From Diacronema lutheri (lineage: Eukaryota; Haptophyta; Pavlovophyceae; Pavlovales; Pavlovaceae): DNA of 64,000 bases. How positions within the stretch are numbered: the stretch's first letter is position 1; every line of letters begins with the position of its first letter. The position numbers were made by a program, and so were the translations under genes. Below the pieces are notes generated by a model, which did no database searches, had not been told where the DNA came from, and worked only from the letters and a program-made list of their open reading frames with translations. The stretch is taken from NCBI GenBank assembly GCA_019448385.1, contig JAGTXO010000037.1:186001-250000 (forward strand), given 5' to 3'. Below, piece after piece: positions 1-9,554 of the stretch.

Positions 1-2193
1 GCGGCTCGCCGCGCCCGAACCGCTCGCGGCCATCGCCGGCGGGTCGGCGGACGCGGTGTTCTGCTGGCGGTCCGGCCGGTCCGTCATCGGCGAGGTGAAG
101 ACGGTTCACTTCGATGGCGACCGCGCCGCTGCCATCGTCCACGCGCGGGCGCTGCGCGTCAAGCCCGATTGGCGCTCGCAGCCCAGGATCTACGAGGCGG
201 CGTGCGGCGCGGAGGGCACGGTGCTGCTCGTGTGGGTCGTGCCCGACCGTCACAAGAACCCGCGGCTGGACTGGGCGCCGATTCTTGTCGTGATCCACCT
301 GCCCGCCGACCCCGACTGGCTCGCGCGCGCCACGCCGGCGATCGAGGAGGCGTGGCGCGAGGTCGAGGACGGACGCGCGCTCGCGGAGGCGCGCGGCGTG
401 CCGCAGCACCTCGCCTACACGCTAAGCCCACGCTTCCGAGGCACCGCGCCGCGCGGCGCCGCGCGCGTGCCGCCGCGCCTCGGCGCGAGCGACGCGCGCG
501 AGGCGCGCGCGCTCGCGGCGCTCGTGTCGGCGCTCATGTTCGTGCCGGCCTGGCGGCGCGCGGTGCGCGCGGCGAGCCGCGCCCCCGACAGTGGCGCCGC
601 GGCCGTCGCGCGCGCGCTCGCGCGCCTGCACAACGCGCTCGAGCCCGATGACGAGAGCGCGCCCGAGTCGGCGCGCGTCGCGCCGCTCGCCGCCGCGCTC
701 GAGCAGTCGGCGGGCTGGCCGGCGGGCACGGCGCGCGGCTTGTCGGCCGACGGCGCGCTGCGCGCGCTGCTCGACGTGCTGCGCGCGTGCGGCGCGAGCG
801 ACGAGCTCGAGCGCGCGCTGCACGGCGGCGAGCCGCCGGCGCCGGGCGCGCCCTCGGCGCGCGGCGCGTCGGCCGCGTGGCCGCTCGTCGCGCTGCGCGC
901 CGCCGACGCGCGCGGCGCGAGCGCCAGCGCCGCCGTGTCGCGCGCGCTCGGCGCGCACGGGGTGCGCAACCCGCCGCGGCTCGTCGTCGTGCACGTCGCG
1001 GACGCGACCGAGTCGCTGCTCGAGATGCCCGAGCGGCTCGCGCTGCGCGTCGCGCGCGGCGCCGAGCCGGCCGAGCCGACCGCGGACGGGGCCGACGCCG
1101 ACGCCGACGCCGAGCCCGCCGCCGTGCTCAGGCTGGTCGCCGTCGTGCTGCGCGACGCGTGCGACGACAAGGAGCGGCTCGTCGCCTGCGCTGCCCTCGC
1201 GCCCGGCGATCGCGACTGGATGCGCGTTGCCGCCGCGAGCCGGCGCGCGTGCACCGCGAGGGTCGCGCTCGAGGGCCGCGCGCTGCTGCTCGTGTACGCG
1301 GCCGAGCCGGACGGCGCGCGCGCGCGCGGCGGCGGCGCGAGCGCGCGCGCGGCGGGCGCGCCGGCCGGCGCGCCCGGCGCGCCGAGCGCGGAGCCGGCCG
1401 GCGAGTCGCGCGGCCGCCGCGTCGCGCCGCACCTGCCGCCGCTGCCGCGCAAGCGCAAGCGCGATGCCGAGGCGCGCGCGCGGCTCGCGGCCGACACCGC
1501 GCGCGTCGACGCGGCGGCGCGACTCGGCGGTCCGCCGCTCACGTACACGTGTGGCGGGCGGCCGCTGTCGACGCACGACGTGCGCGCGCTCCAGGGCAAG
1601 TACACCGAGGTGCCTTCGATCGTCGTCGAGGCCGAGCTCGGCGCGATCAACCGCGCCGCGGACAAAGCCGGCCGGCCGTGGAGGACGGCCGGACCGGCCG
1701 TCGCGCGCGCGCTGCTCGCCGCCGTCGCCGACGGCGGCGGCGAGCCCAATCGCGCGCAGGCCGCGCTGGACGAGCACGGCCTCGGCAAGTGCACGCACCT
1801 CGCGCTGCTCTTCGCCAGCACCAATCGGCGGGTCGGCGCGGCCGTCGTGGTCGTCGTGCGCGACGGCGAGGGCGGCTGGGTGCAGCACTACAACCCGACC
1901 GCCGCGCCGGAGCGCGCCACGGGGGCCAAGCCGATCGCCGTGCGCGAGCGCGCCAAGGAGATCGAGCGCCAGGCGGAGCAGCTCGTCCGCGGGCTCGCGC
2001 GCGCGCTCCGCCTGCGCGCGCTTCCGCCCGTCGACGGCGCTGCGCCGGCGACCGCGCGGTCGGCGCAGCCGACGGCGCACGGGCGCGCGGTCGGCGGCCG
2101 CTGGCGCGTCGAGCGCAAGGCGGATTCGCGCGCCGCCTGCGTCGTGGTCATGTCCTGGCTCGAGCTCGGCGCGCGTGACGCCGCCGCCGACGT

Positions 2194-2226
<33 letters not shown>

Positions 2227-5200
2227 TGGCGGCGGCGACCAGAGCGCGCTCGCTGCCGCGGCGAGCGTGCTTGCGCTCAACGTGCACGCGACGGCGCAGC
2301 TCGCCGAGTACCGCGCGGCGGTGTTTGCGCTCATCCTGCGCGAGACGGCCGCGCAGCTGCGAGCGCGCGACGCGGCGGTGACGCAGCAGCCGGTCGCGTC
2401 CGCGCCGGCGTCGGCGGCGCCGACGCCGGGGGAGGCTCGTGCGCGGTGCCTGAACGAGCTCAAGGCATCGGGCGGCAAGCATGCGGTCGTGGCGCCCGCC
2501 GCCATTGACGGCGTGCTCGCCCAGGTGCGCGACCCGGCGCGCGGGTTCCGCGCCTTCTTCGGCCCGGGCGAGACGCGCGCGCTGCTCGACGCGCGCGACG
2601 CACGGCACGGGGCCGCGCAAGAGCGGCTGCGCGAGCGTCTCGACGGTACCGACTGCGACGCGCTGCTGCTTGTCCACTCGCCGAGCGACGGCGCCGACCC
2701 GCAGCTCCTCCTGCTCGCCGCCGACGAGCACGGCGCAGGTCCGAGCGGCCGCTGGCGCCGGTTCCTCCTGCTCGAGCGCGCGCCGCGCGATGGCGCGGCG
2801 GGCGCGGCGGCGACAAGCTGGGCGGGCGGGCTCGTCGCGCGTTTGTTCGGCCGCGACGCGACGCTCGAGCAGCTGCGCCGGTCGGAGCGCTCGCGTGCGT
2901 ACGTGCCGCCCGCCGGCCGCGCGGGCGTGTGGGCGCTCGCGCTCGCGCTGTGCGTGCTGCGCGTGGAGCGCGGCGGCCTGCTGGGCAACGCCGGGCGCGT
3001 GTGGCCGCGCGAGCGCGACGCGCAGGCGGCCGGCTGGATGCTCGAGGCGTGGCTGCGCGCGGAGGCCAAGCGCGAGGCCGCTCTCCGCAAGCCGCCGGTG
3101 AGCACCGCGCCGGCGTCCGGGCGCGGCGCGGCGGCGGCGCGGCCGCGCGCGGGCGGCGCGGTCGGCGGGGGCGTGCTCGCGTGCGGCGAGTGCGCGGAGC
3201 CGGCCGCGACGCCGCGCCGCGCCGCGCGGACGGCCGCGCCGGCGGCCGGCGCGGCCAACGCGTCCGCCTGCGCGTGCTGCGCGAGCGCCGAGCCGCCGGC
3301 CGAGCCGCCGGACGCGACGGGCGAGCGCATCGCTTGCCTGCAGAAGCCGAAGGGCTGGCGCACGGAGTACCGGACCCTGGAGCTCAGCGACGGCGCCTTT
3401 CGCGGGCGGGCAAAGTACGGCTTCAAGCTGATGCACGTCGTGGACGAGGCGAACGCCAGCACGCGCATGACGTACAACGTGCTCAACGACCGCGCGCACA
3501 CATCGCTGCCGAACGCCGGGCAGTGCTCGCCCGGCGACGAGCTGCAGCGCCCAGACGACGAGCTGAAGGGCTACCCCAAGGGCAAGGACGACGTGGACAA
3601 CCTGATCCGCCAGATCGAGCTGCCGCCCGACCAGAAGGGCGGCCACCCGCTCGGCGAGGCCAACGCGGCGCAGCGGGCGCGCAACCAGCGGCACATTGAC
3701 CGGCTGTCGCAGGGCGACGCGCCGACGGCGCGCTCGCACCCTTCGCTAAAAGGCTGCGTCGACGCCGAGGCGGAGAAGATCTTCACCGCGTACAAGATGC
3801 ACCCGCGCCGCGTCGCGTACAAGCTGCTGCGCAAGCTGCTGCGCGCGGCGATCGACGCGGGCGAGGCCGCCAAGCCGCGCGGCGCGCGCACGTCGAATGA
3901 GCAGCGCGACGCGGACGTCGCGACGCTGCTCAAGCTGCTGTGGTCCGGCGACACGGCCGGCGCGGCGCCGCGGCTGCCGCCCGCGCTCGCGCAGCACGCC
4001 GACTGGCTCGTGCTCCCATGCGACTACAGCACGGATGACCCCAAGGTCAGGCACACGACCAACTACTTCCTGACGGTGCGCGCGCGCGCGCGCGCGCGCG
4101 CGCCGCGCGGCGCGCGCGGGGACGGAGGGGGCTACGCACGGGCCCGCCGCGCGACGGTGGCCGCGCCGTCCGCGCGGCGCGCGCGCGTGCCGCGGCGCGC
4201 CCCGCGCGCGCGCGCTCCGCGGCGTGGCGCCGCGGCCGGGCATGGACGGGCGCGCGCCGCGCGGACGACGTGCCGCGCGCGCGCGCAGCAGGGCCACGGC
4301 GCGCGGAGCGCTCGACGGCGCTGATGGCGTGCTCCCCGACCTCCACCCACCCCCCCCCCCCCTCCCCCCCTTCCTTCCCTTGCGTGCGCCGCGCAGCCGG
4401 ATAAGGCGGCGATGGGCGCGTCGCTGCTCGCGCGCCTCGCGATGCTCTACACGCACGTCACCGGCGAGCCGCCGCCGTACGCGCTCTGCCCCCGGCGCGG
4501 GAGCATGCAGAAGCGCTTTGTCGACCTGTCCGCGCAGGACCTGTACCTCCTGCTCGACGAGGACGACAAGGCCTTCGTTCGCGAGTGGGCGCGCAAGCTG
4601 CCGACGGCCGACGGCGTGCCGCACGACGACCCGCACAGCGCGACCAGCGACCCGCGCGTCAGGGGCATGATCTTCTCCCACTTCGTCAGCCTCGACGAGC
4701 GGGCGATGCGGTGGACGGGCCAGCAGCTGCCCGGCAGCGACGTGACGGCGGAGCAGCGGCCCACGTATGTCGGCACCGCCGTCCCACCCGCGACCGCGTC
4801 CGCCGGACCGCAGCCGGCGGTGTACCTGCGCCACAACGGCCACGCCTGGCAGGCGGTCGTGCCGGTGTTCAAGCCGCCGCCGCCCGGCGGCAGCAAGTCC
4901 TTCCTCGACGATTGGCGCGATCCCAACGGCACGTTCGACGAGGCGACGCCCGAGCAGCTGGCCGAGGCGATCGAGGTGCACGGCCTCAAGACGGCCACGG
5001 TGGACCCCGGCTCCGACGGCTTCGTGACGTACGCGCCGAACGGCCACGGGCTCGAGCCCACCTCGGTTCGCCTCACGCAGCGCGAGCGCGCCGCGCGCGC
5101 GGGGCACGCGCGCGAGCGCAGCAAGCTCGAAGGCGCGCGGCAACGGCCGCTCGTCGAGCCGGGCGCGCGCGCCGGCCCGTCGGGGCCGGGCGGCGCGCGG

Positions 5201-6357
5201 TCGCGCGCGCCGCGTGCTCCGCCGACGGCGGCCGCGCTCGAGGCGGATCTCGGCGCGGCGCACGGCGGGCGCACCGCGCTCGGCGCGAACGACCAGGCCG
5301 CCTACGCGCGCGCGCACGAGCGCGTGCGACGGGCTACGCTGCCCGTGTACGGCGCGCGCGCGCGGCTGCGCGCGCGCAAGCGGCGCGGCGGCGCGGGCCG
5401 GCGCGAGTGCGCGCGCGCGGCGGCGCGGATCGTGCGCGCGCACGCGACCGACCGAGGGCTGCGGCCAGACCAGCTGCTCGTGCTCTTCGGCGATTGGCTC
5501 CACCGGTCGCGCGGCGGCGGCTGCGTGCGCGGCAAGCCGCCGGCGCTCGGCGTCGGCGTGCTGTGCGCGCTGCGCCGGCGCGGCGTCGCGGCGACGCTCG
5601 TGCCCGAGCCGCTCAGCTCCAAGTGCTGTTCGCAGCTGCGCGAGGTGCGGGGCGCGCCCGCTGCGAGCGCGGCGCCGGCCGCCGACGCCGGCGCAGGCGC
5701 TCCCGCCGACGACGGCGCGCCGACGACGGCGGACGAGGCGGCGGGGCAGCCGCCGCCGCTGCAGCGATGCGGAGGCACGCTGCACCCGTACGCGCGCAGC
5801 TCGCCGAGCGGCCGCGGCGCGTGGCGGGCGACGCGGTGCGACGCGTGCGGCATCATCTACCACCACGACTGGACGGCGGCGCGCTGCATCTACCACGATG
5901 TGCTCGACATGGTCGCCGACCACCTCGGCAGGCATGAGCGCATCACGTCCGAGCCCGGCCGCTTCAAGCGCGTCAAGGCCTTTTGGCAGCGCGCCCTCGG
6001 TCGCGAGAGAGAGCACGACAAGGGCGAGCTGCAGGTGGACGAAGACGAGGCGGGCGGCGGCGGCGGCGGCGGCGGCGGCGGTTCCGGCGGCGGCGGTGGC
6101 GGCGGAGGTGCCGGCAGCCGCGGCGGCGGCGCCGGCGGCGGCGGTGCCGGCAGCCGCGGCGGCGGCGCCGGCGCCGGCGGCGGCGGCGGCGCCGGCGTCA
6201 GCGGCAGCGGCGTTGGCGTCCTCGGCGGCGGCCGCGGCGGCGGACGCGGCGGCGGACGCAGCGGCGGCCGCGGCCGAGGCCGCGGCCGCGGCCGCGGCCG
6301 CAGCGGCGGTGCTGGTGCTGCCGGCGCCGCCGACGGTGCCGCAGCCGCTGCCGCACA

Positions 6358-6396
<39 letters not shown>

Positions 6397-6802
6397 TGCC
6401 GCTGCCGGCACCGGCACGACCGGCGGCAACGCGCGAGGTTCGCTCGCGTCCGCACGCGACGCGGCGCCGGAGGCGAAGCGCCAGCGTCGCGTCAGCACGG
6501 CAGCCGCGAACGGCGCAGCCCCTCGCCGGTCGGCGGCGACCTTGCGGCGGGGCGGCTCGGCCAGCCCGAGCACGCGCGCCACGCCCCCGGGCCCGAAGCG
6601 GGCACGGGCGAGCCGCAGTGGCGCACAGGACGCGGCCGCCGCCGTGCGCGCGCGCGCGCACGCGGCGCCGCGCGTGGCGGCGCCGCGCGGCGGCGCAGCC
6701 GGTGGCGCGACGAAGCGCGCCTGCCACACCCTGCTGAGAACAACGCTTCATGGCGATCTTCAGCCTCAGCACGAGCCGCTTGCGGCTTCGCACGACCCGT
6801 AA
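1..6802 (+). CDS. Fanzor-like RNA-guided nuclease (RuvC/TnpB family) with N-terminal protease-like half; 5' partial
   Basis: The frame is open from base 2, so the true start lies upstream; the GTG at 56 is not a believable start. Exon 1 ends at 4075 (donor GTGCGC) and exon 2 runs 4397-6802 (acceptor CGCGCAG), phase 0, giving more than 2150 residues. Exon 2 shows the Fanzor/TnpB signature in order: RuvC-I TVDPG (Asp codon 5003), then FGDWLHRS and a Gly/Lys-rich loop, RuvC-II VPEPLSS (Glu 5606) followed by a Cys pair, a CGG (about 5769), CDACG (5837-5848), and RuvC-III YHHDWTAARCI (Asp 5867). All three acidic catalytic residues are present; the second Cys of the first zinc pair seems replaced (KCCSQL). 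The tail has Gly-rich repeats (about 6053-6400) and basic KRQRR and PKRAR stretches that could be nuclear signals. The upstream half looks like degenerate USP and Ulp1-type protease folds (518-2990) plus a CGEC...CACC cluster (3180-3285). The family call rests on motifs I read, not on a search. It could be a domesticated copy. Confidence 0.72.
4076..4396 (+). other. intron of the Fanzor-like gene
   Basis: This GT-AG intron of 321 bp begins with a (CG)n dinucleotide run right after the donor and ends with a C-rich stretch and GCGCAG. Removing it joins two frames in the same phase (NYFLT to PDKAA). The intron has no in-frame stop until 4322, so an unspliced reading also stays open for about 80 codons. 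Confidence 0.8.
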
Positions 6803-7704
6803 GGGTCGTATATACGGAAGCCGAGCACCGCCGGGGGCTTGCCGCGGGCGCAAGCGGCCGGCAGGCTCGCGCCGAGCGTCTCGGCGACGAGCGCGAGGGC
6901 CGACGGCACGTCGGCCGCGCCAATGCTCGCGAGCGCGCGCGACGCCTTGCTCCGCGTGGCCGCCTCGGCATGGTCCGCCGGCATCAGTTGGAGTGAGAGC
7001 TCAGCGCGCGCACGCGCCGAGGCCATCGGCCGGCGGAGCGCGGCGACGGCGTGCGCGGAGGCCACGTGGGCGGGCAGCGCGGCCTTGACGAGCACGGGCA
7101 AGCAATCGAGCGCTGCAGCGAATACGCTCACATCGTCACCCTCGAGGCCCGCGGACACGACCGGCGTCGCGGCCAGCACGTCGGCGCGAAGGCTGCCGCC
7201 ATCGTCCGCGCCGCCGCCGCCGCCGTGCTCGATGGCGTGGGCGAGTTGCAGGCGGATGCTCGCAAGTGCCGTACAGCGCAGGCTAGGCTCCGCGTGCCTG
7301 GTAAAGTCAGCCACCGCCTCGCCGAACGCGGCGCCCACGTCATCGCCGCGTCCGCCGACCAGCGCCGGTGTGCCTGGCCGGCTCTCGCGCGCGTGCAGCT
7401 CGGACAGCTTGGCCTGCAGCGCGGTCAGCCGGCCCTGGAGCTGCCGCGTAGCCGCGCCGGCCGGTGCACGCAGCTGACCGTCGCGCAGCGCGCCGGCGAG
7501 AGAGGCGATTGCCTCCGAATGCTGCGCGTCCGACGCGCGCATGCAGGCCGACGCGACGGCAGATGCCGTGTCGGGCGCGCGCGCCGAGCGCGCGCGGGGC
7601 GCGCCGTCGAGCGAGCTCAGCTGGCTTCGCGCCGCGCCACGCCGTGGCTGCTGCACCATCTTCAGCACCGCCGCCTCCACCTCGTCGAGCTCCTCCTTGG
7701 CCAT
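6766..7704 (-). CDS. unknown alpha-helical protein, 312 aa
   Basis: Not recognised. ATG at 7704 opens a 312-residue frame without an intron. The N-terminus (MAKEELDEVEAAVLKMV) is amphipathic and acidic. Residues about 90-300 are Ala/Leu-rich with periodic helices such as LASIRLQLAHAIE, FAAALDCLPVLVKAALP and SRALASIGAADVPSAL, which could form a HEAT-like solenoid. The last 20 or so residues are of different character and overlap the 3' end of the Fanzor-like gene on the other strand by 37 bp. The true C-terminus may therefore differ if an intron was missed. No signal peptide or membrane segment is seen. Confidence 0.5.
   Translation of the reverse strand: MAKEELDEVEAAVLKMVQQPRRGAARSQLSSLDGAPRARSARAPDTASAVASACMRASDAQHSEAIASLAGALRDGQLRAPAGAATRQLQGRLTALQAKLSELHARESRPGTPALVGGRGDDVGAAFGEAVADFTRHAEPSLRCTALASIRLQLAHAIEHGGGGGADDGGSLRADVLAATPVVSAGLEGDDVSVFAAALDCLPVLVKAALPAHVASAHAVAALRRPMASARARAELSLQLMPADHAEAATRSKASRALASIGAADVPSALALVAETLGASLPAACARGKPPAVLGFRIYDPYGSCEAASGSC
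6784..6822. other. stem-loop at the 3' end of the Fanzor-like gene
   Basis: An inner perfect 7-bp stem (acgaccc 6792-6798 with gggtcgt 6803-6809) closes a GTAA loop that contains the stop codon of the Fanzor-like gene. An outer 6-bp stem (ggcttc 6784-6789 with gaagcc 6817-6822) extends it across an asymmetric internal loop. In TnpB and Fanzor loci the guide RNA scaffold comes from the 3' end of the nuclease gene, so this could be part of such an RNA. It could equally be chance or an element end. It also lies in the last codons of the convergent gene. Confidence 0.4.
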
Positions 7705-7914
7705 CGCCCCGGAGACCTTTGCGCAACCGTTGCGCGGTGGTCCTCACGTCTTCATGATCAGCGCGGACATGTTCGCACCCGAATTTGGCATGGACTGCGA
7801 TGAAAAGAAAAAGGAAAAAATTAAGGGACCCAAAAATTAATCTCATAATATAGGCGCATTCACAGCAGCCTCGCCGTCGCCGCTCGGCGCGCTCTTGGCG
7901 CGCGCGCCGGCGCC
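7705..7914 (-). promoter_or_regulatory. AT-rich upstream region of the 312-aa gene
   Basis: The 210 bp between the ATG at 7704 and the stop of the next minus-strand gene contain an unusually AT-rich island (about 7798-7860, with A-runs, ATTAATCTCATAATATA). In this GC-rich sequence such islands are rare, and this one lies where a promoter for the gene at 6766-7704 and a 3' end for its neighbour would be. Confidence 0.4.
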
Positions 7915-9404
7915 TCACGCCATCTGCAGCGGCGCACCGCCGCGGCGCGTCTGCACAAGCGCCGCGACGGCGGCAACGGCTGCGGCGACGGCCGCGCCGG
8001 TGACAACGCCGAGCGCGAAGCCGGCGCGGCGCGGCGGCTCACTGCCCGCGGCGAGGCCGTTGAGCACGGCCTTGAGCTCGCCAGCGTGCGTGTGCGCCGC
8101 GCGCGCCGCGCGCGCCGCGTGCGCCTCCTCCGCCCATTCGATGCTCCAGTTGACTGTGAGCTCAATGGTGGCGTGCTTGGTGTCGAGCTGGTAAATGCCG
8201 CGACCCGTGGGCCCGCTGCCAGCGTAGCTGACGTCGGCCTTGCCGATCGACGTCAAGCGGTGGCCGCCGGTGTCAGCGAGCACCTCGATTGTCATCTCCA
8301 TCTTGTTGTTGGCAGGCACCACGAGCGGCGGCTCGCCCACCATCCCCGAGCCATCGCCGCCGTGCACCTTGAGCGAGACGGTGCTCACATCGATCGACGG
8401 GTCGAGCCCGCTCACGCTCGCGTCGTAGATCGTGACCGTGCGCGGGTGATACGTTGCGTCGCCCTCCGTGCCGAGCGTGCTGCTCGCCGTGAGGCCTCCG
8501 CCGCACTGCGCGGAGACCGCAAAATTGTCCTTAGGGAACGAGTACTTGACGGAGCCCGACGAGATGTAGACGGGCAGCGCGAGCGTCCTGCTCTCGAGGG
8601 TGTTGCCCTCAAAAGTGTTGGACAGCGCCACCTCAAAGTTGTCCACGCCCGACAGGTAGATCCCGCCGCCATCGCTCTTGGCCTGATTGGCGTTGAAGCG
8701 CGTGCCGCTCACGACGTTGTCCTCGCCGCCGCTCGCCGCGAGCGCGCCGCCAAACATGCCCGCATTGCCGACGAAGAGCGAGTCGCTGACGGTGACGCTG
8801 TCCGAATCGAACGACGCGACCGCGCCGCCGTTTCCGCCCGCGCGGTTGCCCGTGAACGAGCTCGCGCTGATCGAGATGTCCTGCGAGTCGTGGATGGAGA
8901 GCGCGCCGCCCGAGCCCGTCGCCGAGTTCGCGATGAAGTTGCAGCTGTCAAACATGACGTTGGCGCAGTGCGACAAGTAGAGCGCGCCGCCGCTGGTGCC
9001 AAACGTCGAGCTCGACTGGCGCGCGGCGGCGTGGCGCGCGCCGCCGGTGAGCCGCCGCACGCGGCGCGCGGCGCGGCGCGGCGCGGCGCGCGCACATCGA
9101 CGTAGCCGTTCTTGAAGATCACATTCTTGAAGGTAACCTCCTGCGCCTGCACCAGCTGCAGCATGCGCGTCGAGCCGCCACCGTCGATCGTCGAGAAGCC
9201 GCGGCCGCCCTCAAACTTGATCTGGTAGCGGTTCGTGAGATTGAGCGCCTTGGTCAGCACGTAGGTGCTCTCCTGCAGACGCACCGAGTCGCCTGATTTG
9301 ATGATGATCAGCGCCGCCTCAAGCTCGGCGGACGTCTTGGGCGAGTACGTCTTCGCGCTCGCCCCGACGGCGAGGCCGATCAACGCCGCGACGGCACACC
9401 TCAT
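7915..9404 (-). CDS. secreted right-handed beta-helix protein with GGAL/GGAV repeats and C-terminal membrane anchor
   Basis: Start ATG 9404 is chosen because it opens a signal peptide (MRCAVAALIGLAVGASA). Exon 1 is 9404-9096, a GT-AG intron covers 9016-9095 (donor GTGCGC), and exon 2 is 9015-7915, giving 469 residues. Residues 25-100 (FSTIDGGGSTRML, VTFKNVIFKNG) begin a parallel beta-helix. The middle repeats SGGALYLS, GGALSIHD, GGAVASFD, GGALAAS and GGGIYLSG at roughly 35-residue spacing resemble the GGA[ILV] repeats of chlamydial polymorphic membrane proteins and of many protist surface proteins. A hydrophobic segment near the C-terminus (GFALGVVTGAAVAAAVAAV) followed by Arg suggests a type I membrane protein. 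It is probably a cell-surface or extracellular adhesin-like or carbohydrate-binding protein; that role is inferred. Confidence 0.7.
9016..9095 (-). other. intron of the beta-helix gene
   Basis: This 80-bp GT-AG intron (GTGCGC...CGCCAG) is made mostly of GC dinucleotide repeats. Removing it joins KNGYVD to SSSTFGTSGG in phase 0 and keeps the beta-helix repeat going. Confidence 0.8.
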
Positions 9405-9554
9405 TTGATCGCCTCCGCCACTGAAAGTTGGGCGCCGCCGTCGCGCTTTACGAGTAATTCTTCCTTTTAAAACCCGTACTCGCCGTCCGCCGCTGGACGG
9501 CACCCGAGCCCCGAGGGGCGAGGGCCGAGTGCCGACGGCGAGACGGCGCGGAGT

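Noticed and set aside
56-58. GTG as start of the nuclease gene
   Set aside because: The frame is open to the window edge and eukaryotic genes start at ATG; the 5' part is missing.
422-3739. 1105-residue minus-strand frame opposite the nuclease gene
   Set aside because: Arg/Ala-rich shadow without domains; the plus strand has structured motifs and a splice junction in phase.
6784-6822. Rho-independent terminator
   Set aside because: The stem has no T-run and the genome is eukaryotic; better kept as a possible RNA or element-end structure.
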